Made by a program: the position numbers and the translations under genes
Notes under the pieces: model-generated
Seen by the model: the letters and a program-made list of their open reading frames with translations, nothing else
What the model was told of the DNA's origin: nothing
The model's database searches: none
DNA from: an uncultured Atopobiaceae bacterium
Lineage (GTDB): Bacteria; Actinomycetota; Coriobacteriia; Coriobacteriales; Atopobiaceae
NCBI GenBank assembly: GCA_947303905.1
Contig: CAMYZR010000082.1
Coordinates: forward strand, 1-6,497
Length of the DNA: 6,497 bases
Reading direction: 5' to 3'
Shown here: piece by piece, positions 1-5,676 of the stretch
Layout: each line of letters begins with the position of its first letter
How positions within the stretch are numbered: the stretch's first letter is position 1

Positions 1-218
1 TTGCCCTTCTTGAACTCGACGACGCCGTCGGCGAGTGCGAAGAGGGTGTCGTCCTTGCCGCGACCCACGTTCTCACCCGGGGTGATGTGGGTGCCGCGCT
101 GACGGACGATGATCTGGCCGGTCTTGATAGCCTGGCCGCCGTAGATCTTAACGCCAAGGCGCTGGGAGTTGGAGTCGCGACCATTGCGCGAAGAGCCAAG
201 GCCTTTCTTATGAGCCAT
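1..218 (-). CDS. rpmA: 50S ribosomal protein L27 (3' end beyond window)
   Basis: L27 sits at the interface of the large subunit, and its N-terminal tail reaches towards the peptidyl transferase centre. The first 72 codons are visible; the C-terminus lies beyond position 1 (the family is usually about 85 residues). The protein begins MAHKKGLGSSRNGRDSNSQR and continues through the conserved VRQRGTHITPGENVGRGKDD block at about residues 38-57, which is diagnostic of L27. The ATG at 218-216 is preceded by AGGTAGGT (232-225) as the ribosome-binding site. Unlike L27 of many Firmicutes, there is no N-terminal extension of the kind removed by the Prp protease. Consistent with that, no prp gene lies between rplU and rpmA. 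The gap to rplU is 44 bp with no promoter or terminator that I can see, so the two genes are probably co-transcribed. Confidence 0.97.
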   Translation of the reverse strand, partial: MAHKKGLGSSRNGRDSNSQRLGVKIYGGQAIKTGQIIVRQRGTHITPGENVGRGKDDTLFALADGVVEFKKG

Positions 219-262
219 CTTGGTACCTACCTATCTCTTGGTGCTGGTTCTTGAATAGCGAG

Positions 263-571
263 CTACGCAGGGATCTCGACGACCTGAAGCTTGGTCAGGT
301 TCTGGCGATGGCCCTTGGTGCGGTGATAGCGCTTGCGCTTCTTGAACTTGAAGACAAGCTTCTTCTCGCCCTTGAACTGCTCGACGACCTCAGCGGTGAC
401 CTTCTTCTCCGCGAGAGTGGCAGCGTCAACGACCGTGTTCTCGCCGTCGTTCAGCATGAGAACGTCAAGCTCGACCTTGTCGCCAGGCTGCGCGTCGAGC
501 TTCTCGACGTCGATGACGTCGCCCTTGGCAACCTTATACTGCTTGCCACCAGTAGAAACGATTGCGTACAT
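263..571 (-). CDS. rplU: 50S ribosomal protein L21
   Basis: L21 binds 23S rRNA in the large subunit. The 102-residue product matches the usual length of about 103. It starts MYAIVSTGGKQYKVAKGD, the classic L21 N-terminus, and contains the basic RNA-binding signature KFKKRKRYHRTKGHRQN at about residues 74-90. The frame stays open upstream to 646, but the family alignment begins at MYAIV. An AAGGG at 583-579 lies seven bases before the ATG at 571, which fixes the start. The alternative ATG at 586 overlaps that site and would add only MKGLD. The gene is first in its transcription unit, behind the promoter at 612-640, and is followed by rpmA. This is the standard rplU-rpmA order, with obg expected next outside the window. 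Confidence 0.97.
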   Translation of the reverse strand: MYAIVSTGGKQYKVAKGDVIDVEKLDAQPGDKVELDVLMLNDGENTVVDAATLAEKKVTAEVVEQFKGEKKLVFKFKKRKRYHRTKGHRQNLTKLQVVEIPA

Positions 572-578
572 GTCCAAA

Positions 579-583
579 CCCTT
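579..583 (-). promoter_or_regulatory. Ribosome-binding site of rplU
   Basis: AAGGG on the minus strand, seven bases before the ATG at 571. It favours MYAIV as the L21 N-terminus over the in-frame ATG at 586 and over the codons further upstream that leave the frame open to 646. Confidence 0.7.
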
Positions 584-611
584 CATTGCTGATGTTAGTG
601 CAACAGAATTT

Positions 612-640
612 ATATTACTCGTAGCCATTCGCCCGGTCAA
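612..640 (-). promoter_or_regulatory. Probable sigma-70-type promoter of rplU-rpmA
   Basis: Reading the minus strand, TTGACC (640-635, five of six matches to the -35 consensus) is followed after exactly 17 bases by TAATAT (617-612, four of six matches to the -10 consensus). Transcription would begin near 605, giving an untranslated leader of roughly 30-35 bases with the rplU ribosome-binding site inside it. The position just upstream of a ribosomal protein unit, and downstream of a terminator-like hairpin, supports the call. The leader seems too short for a large autoregulatory RNA structure. Confidence 0.75.
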
Positions 641-663
641 TGACAAAACAGCATGTCCGGAGC

Positions 664-722
664 AAAAAACTGCCTAGGAGAGGATACCGTCAACCACAAC
701 ATATGGGAGGTACATCCCCTAG
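664..722 (-). terminator. Possible intrinsic terminator after the mrdA-to-TIGR03936 row
   Basis: On the minus strand CTAGGGGA (722-715) can pair with TCTCCTAG (681-674) to form an eight-base-pair stem with one G-U pair. Four bases later comes a run of six T (669-664). The loop is long (33 bases) and the T run is not immediately next to the stem, so this is an imperfect terminator. It begins about 43 bases after the stop of the TIGR03936 gene and lies just upstream of the rplU promoter, which is where a boundary between two transcription units would be expected. Confidence 0.45.
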
Positions 723-765
723 CTCCACAAGACAATCAGAAACGCAGGTCGCCTGAGAGCGGTGC

Positions 766-1524
766 CTACACGCGCAGGCTTGGGTCCATGGGGTCCATCA
801 GGGACCCGTCCTCGTCCTCGTGCCACTGTCCCATGCGCTCGACCCGCAGGGAGTCAAGCGAGGCGCCTTCCAACTCCTCGCGCTTGAACGCGGCCTCGAG
901 CAGCACCGCGGGTCGCAAGGCGCCGAGATTGGAGGAGCGGGTCTCCAGGCGCAGGTCGATGGTGGAGAAGGCACCCTCCGCCACGCCATCTGCAGCCTCC
1001 CACGACACGAGCGTCGACTCGAGGCCGATCGTGCGTGGCTTGTCTCCGCGCATGAAGTCTATCGACCCCACCTCGCGCAGGGCCTTGAGGGCACCGTCGA
1101 GCCGTTGGGCAGAAAAGCCCTCTCCGGTGCCGAGCAGGCGCACCTGCCAGCGCGAACGCGTAAGCCACGCCTCCAGGGCCGGCATGCGCGACTGCACATA
1201 GGCGGCATCGACGGGGGCCATCGCCGACGGGCTGGCCGCAGCAAAGCGTCTCAGGGCCTCCGCGGCGTCGATACGCTCCGTCAGATAGATGTCCACGTAC
1301 TCCGCACGCGAGGCGGCTCCCACGGGAAGCGCCTGCGAGAACTGTATGCGCATGCGCTGGGCAAAGCCGTTTCCCACCGAGAAGGGCAGCTGAGCCCTGC
1401 GCACCGAGCGTCCGATGGTGTTGATCACCTCGAGATGGCCGAGGTAGGCAAGGCGTCCGTCCTTGCGGAACATCACCCTCAGACGATTGAGGTCAGGGCG
1501 TCCGATCGGTGGCTTACCCGACAT
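766..1524 (-). CDS. TIGR03936/DUF2344 radical-SAM-associated protein
   Basis: This 252-residue protein belongs to the DUF2344 family, which accompanies, or in some genomes is fused to, TIGR03960-type radical SAM proteins. Its reaction is unknown. The family signature is at about residues 15-85: LRVMFRKDGRLAYLGHLEV, then the RRAQLP segment, NGFAQRMRIQFSQALPVG and the AEYVDIYL strand. This corresponds to the usual pattern of a basic strand, a (S/G)HL(D/E) turn, RRA.LP, GF and PLP.G.S.EY. The C-terminal half is poorly conserved and ends in an acidic tail (HEDEDGSLMDPMDPS). The ATG at 1524 is chosen over a TTG at 1539 because AGGTGA (1535-1530) lies just before the ATG. The gene overlaps the 3' end of the radical SAM gene by 11 bp, so coupled translation and joint function are likely. 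No metal-binding cysteine motif is visible; the radical chemistry must lie in the partner. Confidence 0.88.
   Translation of the reverse strand: MSGKPPIGRPDLNRLRVMFRKDGRLAYLGHLEVINTIGRSVRRAQLPFSVGNGFAQRMRIQFSQALPVGAASRAEYVDIYLTERIDAAEALRRFAAASPSAMAPVDAAYVQSRMPALEAWLTRSRWQVRLLGTGEGFSAQRLDGALKALREVGSIDFMRGDKPRTIGLESTLVSWEAADGVAEGAFSTIDLRLETRSSNLGALRPAVLLEAAFKREELEGASLDSLRVERMGQWHEDEDGSLMDPMDPSLRV
782..807. repeat. Short tandem repeat and hairpin in the TIGR03936 3' end
   Basis: GGGTCCAT occurs twice, at 782-789 and 791-798, as a 9-base tandem unit. The second copy's GGGTCC (791-796) can pair with GGACCC (802-807) across a five-base loop. In the protein it encodes the duplicated DP in the acidic tail DPMDPS. 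It lies within about 45 bases of the stop codon. It has no T run, so it is not an intrinsic terminator by itself. It may be chance. Confidence 0.4.
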
Positions 1525-3403
1525 GGCGATCACCTGCAATCTGGTTGTCCACGCCCAAGGTGGGGCACACGCCGCAACCCGTGCAGCTCGTCATCGTGCA
1601 GTCGGGCGTCGTGACGCCCGCTATGGCACGACGCCACTCGCGCTTGAGGAACCCCTTCGAGACGCCAGGGGAGGTGTGGTCCCAAGGCAGGCGTGCGTCC
1701 AGCTCAAAGGCCTCTGTCGCGACCTCCTCGAGGTCGTATCCTGCGGCCTTGCCCGCCTCGATCCACGCCTCGTAGTCGAACTCGCTCGACCAGGCGTCAA
1801 AGCGGCAGCCCCGCTGCCATGCGCCAAGCACGACATCGAATCCCGCACGACCCATCTTGGAGAGGGCGCCCTCGATCACCGAGACGTCGGAATCGTGGTA
1901 GGAGATGTGGATGTCACGGTCCTTGTTGGAGGTCAGGAGGAGCTGCTGGCGACGACGCACCTCGTCGCGCTCCAGCTGGCCGACCCACTGGAAGGGCGTG
2001 TAGCACTTGGGAACGAACACCGCGACGGAGATGGTCACGCTCACGCCGTTCTTGCCCTTGCGCGAACGGCCGCAGATCTCGCGCCCGATCTCGAGCACGC
2101 GGCGGGCCGTGTCGGTGATGGCGACGATGTCCTCGTCGGTCTCGGTGGGAAGGCCCATCATGTAATAGAGCTTCATGCGGCGCCACCCGTGCTCGAAGGC
2201 GTTTCGGGCCGCACGCTCGAGGTCTTCCTCGGTCACGTTCTTGTTGATGACGTCACGCAGCCGCTGCGTTCCGGCCTCTGGGGCAAAGGTGAGCCCTCCC
2301 CTTCTCGCGCCCGAGACCGCGGATGCCATGTCGACGCCAAAGGAGTCGAGACGCTGCGAGGGAATGGACACACGCACGCCGCTCTTGCGGGCACGCTCGT
2401 TGAGGGCGGTCAGGATCTCGGCGCATTGGGAGTGGTCGGTCGTCGAGAGCGACGAGAGCGAGCACTCGTCATACCCGGTTATCGACAGGCCCTCCCCCAC
2501 GGCATCGATGACCTGCTGGGCGGGGCGCTCGCGGACGGGGCGATAGGTCATGCCCGCCTGGCAGAAGCGACAGCCGCGCGCGCAGCCACGGAGCACCTCG
2601 ATGGCAAAGCGGTCCTGTACGATGCCCATGTAGGGAACCATGCGCTGCGCGACCGGCTCTGTGGCCGCAAGGCTTGGTATGCAGCGCTTGTAGACGGTCT
2701 CCGGCGCTCCCGTGCCCTCGCGCGGCACCGCATAGCCCCAGCGCGTCGAGCTCTCGTCGACGATGACGTCGTAGAGCGAGGGCACATAGATGCTCTCGAT
2801 CCGCGACAGCCTCAGGAGGATCTCCTCGCGGCTTGCCCCCTCGTCCCTGGCGTCACGGACGCAGCGTGCGACATCGACGATCTCCTCCTCGCCATCGCCG
2901 AGAAGGACGGCGTCGAACATGGGCACGAGAGGCTCGCAGTTCCAGGCGGAAGGGCCGCCGGCGATGATGATGGGGTCGTCCTCGTCGCGGTCGGCGGCAC
3001 GCACGGCGATGCCCGCGAGGTCGAGCGTCTCGATGATGTTGGTCGCCACCATCTCGTGCGCGAGCGTGAACCCGACAATGTCGAAGGAAGCCACCGGGGA
3101 AGAGCTCTCGAGCGACAGCAGCGGCACCCCGCGCTCGCGCATGAGCGCGCTCATGTCGGTCCAGGGCAGATAGGCGCGCTCGCACGAGATGCCCTCGGCG
3201 GCATTGAGCGAGTTGTAGAGAATGGCAATGCCCAGGTTCGGCTGACCGACCTCATAGGTGTCGGCGTAGATCATGCACACGTGGAAAGGGCCGTCCTGCT
3301 CCTCCACGGCACCCCACTCGTGATCGAGATAGCGGGCAGGATGCAACACCTTGCCCAGGAGCGGCTCGAGCTCGTGAAAGCGGTCACGCCGCTCCAATCT
3401 CAT
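1514..3403 (-). CDS. TIGR03960-type B12-binding-like radical SAM protein
   Basis: Radical SAM enzymes use a [4Fe-4S] cluster to cleave S-adenosylmethionine and start radical chemistry; the substrate of this family is not known. The product is 629 residues. About residues 40-200 form an alpha/beta domain like the cobalamin-binding domain of related enzymes (IIIAGGPSAWNCEP and DAVLLGDGEEE are visible), but I see no DxHxxG cobalamin-ligand motif. The radical SAM core follows, with LRGCARGCRFCQAG giving the cluster cysteines C274, C278 and C281 (CxxxCxxC), then the family's RPVRERP, LTFAPEAGTQRLRDVINK (371-388) and YYMMGLPTETDED (413-425). The C-terminus carries four more cysteines (C602, C607, C610, C613), perhaps for a second cluster or zinc. 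The ATG at 3403 forms an ATGA overlap with the upstream stop and has GAGAGG (3416-3411) seven bases before it. It precedes and overlaps the DUF2344 partner gene. Confidence 0.92.
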   Translation of the reverse strand: MRLERRDRFHELEPLLGKVLHPARYLDHEWGAVEEQDGPFHVCMIYADTYEVGQPNLGIAILYNSLNAAEGISCERAYLPWTDMSALMRERGVPLLSLESSSPVASFDIVGFTLAHEMVATNIIETLDLAGIAVRAADRDEDDPIIIAGGPSAWNCEPLVPMFDAVLLGDGEEEIVDVARCVRDARDEGASREEILLRLSRIESIYVPSLYDVIVDESSTRWGYAVPREGTGAPETVYKRCIPSLAATEPVAQRMVPYMGIVQDRFAIEVLRGCARGCRFCQAGMTYRPVRERPAQQVIDAVGEGLSITGYDECSLSSLSTTDHSQCAEILTALNERARKSGVRVSIPSQRLDSFGVDMASAVSGARRGGLTFAPEAGTQRLRDVINKNVTEEDLERAARNAFEHGWRRMKLYYMMGLPTETDEDIVAITDTARRVLEIGREICGRSRKGKNGVSVTISVAVFVPKCYTPFQWVGQLERDEVRRRQQLLLTSNKDRDIHISYHDSDVSVIEGALSKMGRAGFDVVLGAWQRGCRFDAWSSEFDYEAWIEAGKAAGYDLEEVATEAFELDARLPWDHTSPGVSKGFLKREWRRAIAGVTTPDCTMTSCTGCGVCPTLGVDNQIAGDRHVG

Positions 3404-4371
3404 CGGGTGTCCTCTCGTCCGTAAAGGATGTCGCCACTCGGAAGCAGGCGTGCCTCGGTCTTCGACGAACCCTTGCCGGCGTGCGAGACGACGGCAGAGG
3501 CAAGTCGGTATGCCATGCCATGCTCGGGCTTCTCGCCCTGCGCGATGCGCTCCTTCTTGTCAAACCGACGCTGGAGGGACATGCCCGTGGCCTGCGTGCC
3601 AAGGTAGCCGAGCCCCGCCTGGAGCATGAAGCCCACGATGGGCACCTTGCCAAGCGTCTTGTTGGAGAGCATGCGCGACCCGAAGCCCGCGCCTACCGCG
3701 GAGAGGACCTCGGGAATGCGACCGAACGCAAGCGGCTGCCCGTTGACCGCGGCGATCGCAAGGGCGAGACGTGCCTGCGAGGCGGTCATGGACGGCGCCT
3801 TGGCGCCCGGGCCGAGCTTGGCCGTGCGCACCGCGGTGTCCATTGCGTACTCGTTGATAAGAGAGCGCACCTTGGCACGACGGCAGAAGGTGAAGTTTGC
3901 CGCCATGGCAATGCCCTTGTCCGTGGCGCCGATGATCCACTCAGCGAGACGCTCCGTGAGCACCTCGGGATTGGTGGCCGAGATGATGCTGACCCTGCGC
4001 GCCGCCGTGGCGCCCAGGGGCAGCTTGGGCGCATCGAGTGCAGACTCGCACACCAAGGCGACGGGCACGCCGGCTGCGGCCAGCTCGCAGACGCCGGCGG
4101 ACACCGCCTGGGCGTTGCGTCCAAGCACGGCGACGCATACGTCAGGAATCGTGGGTGCCAGCAGGTCGGTATCAGAGCCTGCTGCCACCACGCGCACCTC
4201 GGAGGTCGGGAGACGCGGGTCCAGGGCGTCACGAACCGGTATGGCAAGCGAGCGCGGCGCGGTAACGTCGACGAGGGCCACGACGCATACATAGTCGCAG
4301 CGACGCTCCTCCATCTCGCGGCCAGAGATCACCAGGTCGGTCGTCTGGTTGATGATTGAAGATCCAGTCAT
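3400..4371 (-). CDS. Uncharacterised protein, DUF697/YcjF-like C-terminal half
   Basis: I do not recognise a named gene. The 323-residue product has two parts. Residues about 26-150 alternate strands and helices (DYVCVVALVDV, PDVCVAVLG, GVPVALVCES, VSIISATNPEVLTERLAEWI), like the second half of a small GTPase or Rossmann domain. There is no GxxxxGK[S/T] P-loop and no NKxD; the place of NKxD is taken by CESALD. Residues about 151-270 (KGIAMAANFTFCRR, INEYAMDTAVR, then glycine-rich hydrophobic stretches around 202-232 and 240-262, e.g. GKVPIVGFMLQAGLGYLG) resemble DUF697/YcjF-type membrane-associated helices found on some GTPases. The tail is basic and polar. The ATG at 4371 is preferred over a GTG at 4380 because the Shine-Dalgarno would sit one base from the GTG. 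It follows rodA by 71 bp and overlaps the radical SAM start by 4 bp. DUF697 membership is my inference from pattern only. Confidence 0.8.
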   Translation of the reverse strand: MTGSSIINQTTDLVISGREMEERRCDYVCVVALVDVTAPRSLAIPVRDALDPRLPTSEVRVVAAGSDTDLLAPTIPDVCVAVLGRNAQAVSAGVCELAAAGVPVALVCESALDAPKLPLGATAARRVSIISATNPEVLTERLAEWIIGATDKGIAMAANFTFCRRAKVRSLINEYAMDTAVRTAKLGPGAKAPSMTASQARLALAIAAVNGQPLAFGRIPEVLSAVGAGFGSRMLSNKTLGKVPIVGFMLQAGLGYLGTQATGMSLQRRFDKKERIAQGEKPEHGMAYRLASAVVSHAGKGSSKTEARLLPSGDILYGREDTR

Positions 4372-4380
4372 GAAGCTCAC

Positions 4381-4389
4381 ACCTCCTTT
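4381..4389 (-). promoter_or_regulatory. Near-perfect Shine-Dalgarno of the DUF697-like gene
   Basis: AAAGGAGGT on the minus strand, an almost complete match to the anti-Shine-Dalgarno end of 16S rRNA. GGAGG ends ten bases before the ATG at 4371 but only one base before the GTG at 4380, so it decides the start in favour of the ATG. It is the strongest ribosome-binding site in the window. Confidence 0.8.
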
Positions 4390-4442
4390 GTTGCACGCAT
4401 CATTCTACGGCATCCGGCGCGCAAAGCACCGTGGCGTCCCAA

Positions 4443-5660
4443 TTAGGCTGCCTTGGGACGATGCCTCCAGATGGACTGCACCATTCCCACGGACATGAGC
4501 TGGGCGACCATCGAGGACGAGCCGAAGCTGATAAAGGGAAGAGGAATGCCCGTGATGGGCATGAGGCCGATGCACATGCCGACGTTCTGCAAAAGCTGGA
4601 ACGACCACATCGTGGTGATGCCCACCAGGATGAGCTTCGCGAAGGGCGAGTCGACGCGCTGCGCCAGCGAGATGGTACTGAAGAGCATCCAGCCAAAGAG
4701 GCCAAGGAGCACGGTGGAGCCCAGAAAGCCGAACTCCTCCGCCATCAGGGCAAAGACGAAGTCGGTGTGGGCCTCGGGCAGAAAGCCCGAGCCAGACTGC
4801 GTGGCGTTGCCGATGCCCTTGCCCAAAAGGCCACCGGAGCCGACGGCGATCTTTGCCTGCGTGAGGTTGTATCCGTCGCCCGTCGGATCGACGGAGGGGT
4901 CGACGAACACGATCAGACGATTGAGCTGGTACTGTTTGAGCACGTGGGGCAGCCCCGGCGTCATGGAGGTCACCACCACGAGCGTCGCGCCGAGGACCAC
5001 TATGCCTATGGTGACCAGCACCCAGCTGCGCGGCGCCCCCGCGCAGATGATGATCGACGCCCCGGCGACGAGCACGATAAGGCCCGTTCCCAGGTCGGGC
5101 TGGGTCAGGATCAGCAGGAAGGGTATGGTGAGGATGCCGCAGAGCTTGAGGTAGTCGCGCAGGGTCTCGATGCGACCGTTGTACTGGGCGCCCAGCGAGG
5201 CCATCAGCAGTATCGTGATGAGCTTGGCCGGCTCGGACGGCTGGAACCTGAACCCGATGAGCGGGATGCGCACCCAACCGGTCATGCCCATCGCCGAGTA
5301 TCCAAGGCCGGGTATGCGCGGCATGATCATGAGCAGGGCATCGAACACCAGAAGCGCGGTCGACAGGTTGGCGAGCGTCCTGTAGTCGTAGCGCCAGGTG
5401 AAGAAGGCGACGATCAGGCCCAAGACGATGCCGACAAGGTGACGTACGAACGACGCCTCGGGAATCGTCAGGGAGGCCGACCAGATGATCAGGGTGCCGA
5501 ACGCGATCAGCAGCATCGTGGGCGCAATCTGCGGAAGAAAGACCACCTGGGATATGCCCACGTTGGACATGCGGGCGCCCTTAGCGCTACCCGTCCCGCG
5601 CGAGAAGGTGGTATGCGCCTTCTCGCCTATGCCTTCCGTTGACGAACCACGTGAGAACAT
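4443..5660 (-). CDS. rodA: Rod-shape-determining SEDS glycosyltransferase RodA
   Basis: RodA is a polytopic membrane enzyme of the SEDS family that polymerises lipid II into glycan strands for sidewall growth, working with PBP2. The product is 405 residues with about ten hydrophobic segments. Diagnostic motifs are FQPSEPAKL (139-147), TQPDLGTG (186-193), the external loop NRLIVFVDPSVDPTGDGY (247-264) that holds the conserved catalytic-type aspartate, IAVGSGGLLGKG (271-282), LPEAHTDFVFALMAEE (294-309) and GIPLPFISFG (371-380). The loop and HTDF motifs fit RodA better than FtsW, and the neighbouring mrdA agrees. The ATG at 5660 has a strong Shine-Dalgarno (5676-5667). It gives a roughly 40-residue Ser/Gly/Lys-rich cytoplasmic tail before the first membrane segment. 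A shorter start at 5570 (MSNVGISQ) would resemble typical RodA lengths. The gene begins 13 bp after mrdA stops. Confidence 0.95.
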   Translation of the reverse strand: MFSRGSSTEGIGEKAHTTFSRGTGSAKGARMSNVGISQVVFLPQIAPTMLLIAFGTLIIWSASLTIPEASFVRHLVGIVLGLIVAFFTWRYDYRTLANLSTALLVFDALLMIMPRIPGLGYSAMGMTGWVRIPLIGFRFQPSEPAKLITILLMASLGAQYNGRIETLRDYLKLCGILTIPFLLILTQPDLGTGLIVLVAGASIIICAGAPRSWVLVTIGIVVLGATLVVVTSMTPGLPHVLKQYQLNRLIVFVDPSVDPTGDGYNLTQAKIAVGSGGLLGKGIGNATQSGSGFLPEAHTDFVFALMAEEFGFLGSTVLLGLFGWMLFSTISLAQRVDSPFAKLILVGITTMWSFQLLQNVGMCIGLMPITGIPLPFISFGSSSMVAQLMSVGMVQSIWRHRPKAA

Positions 5661-5666
5661 GCTCTA

Positions 5667-5676
5667 CCACCTCCTA
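5667..5676 (-). promoter_or_regulatory. rodA ribosome-binding site containing the mrdA stop codon
   Basis: TAGGAGGTGG on the minus strand. Its first three bases (5676-5674) are the TAG stop of mrdA, and its GGAGG (5674-5670) lies nine bases before the rodA ATG at 5660. A ribosome ending mrdA therefore stops on the rodA initiation site. This suggests translational coupling of the PBP2-RodA pair and supports the long rodA start. Confidence 0.8.

Noticed and set aside
572..646. N-terminal extension of L21 to a start at 646
   Set aside because: L21 proteins begin at MYAIV. The extension would cover the -35 and -10 boxes and has no ribosome-binding site as good as the one at 583-579.
653..1201. 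Plus-strand open frame starting in the 572-765 intergenic region
   Set aside because: It is mostly opposite the TIGR03936 gene, with low-complexity Ser/Arg/Pro composition and no family match. The intergenic part is better explained by the terminator and promoter.
1463..3424. Plus-strand open frame of 653 codons opposite the radical SAM gene
   Set aside because: It lies entirely opposite a convincing gene with catalytic motifs. The translation is rich in Arg, Gly, Ala, His and Asp with no recognisable domain, as expected from the reverse complement of GC-rich codons.
3481..4359. Plus-strand open frame of 292 codons opposite the DUF697-like gene
   Set aside because: No domain resemblance and Arg/Gly/His-rich composition. 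The minus-strand frame has a near-perfect ribosome-binding site and an operon overlap.
4372..4380. GTG start for the DUF697-like gene at 4380
   Set aside because: The Shine-Dalgarno would be one base from the GTG, too close for initiation; the ATG at 4371 has proper spacing.
4395..4442. Possible terminator hairpin after rodA
   Set aside because: GGTGC/GCGCC and ACGG/CCGT pairings can be drawn, but no T run follows, so it does not qualify as an intrinsic terminator.
4431..5642. Plus-strand open frame of 403 codons opposite rodA
   Set aside because: The translation is very hydrophilic and rich in His, Asp, Glu and Arg, the expected antisense of hydrophobic codons. RodA motifs on the minus strand are unmistakable.
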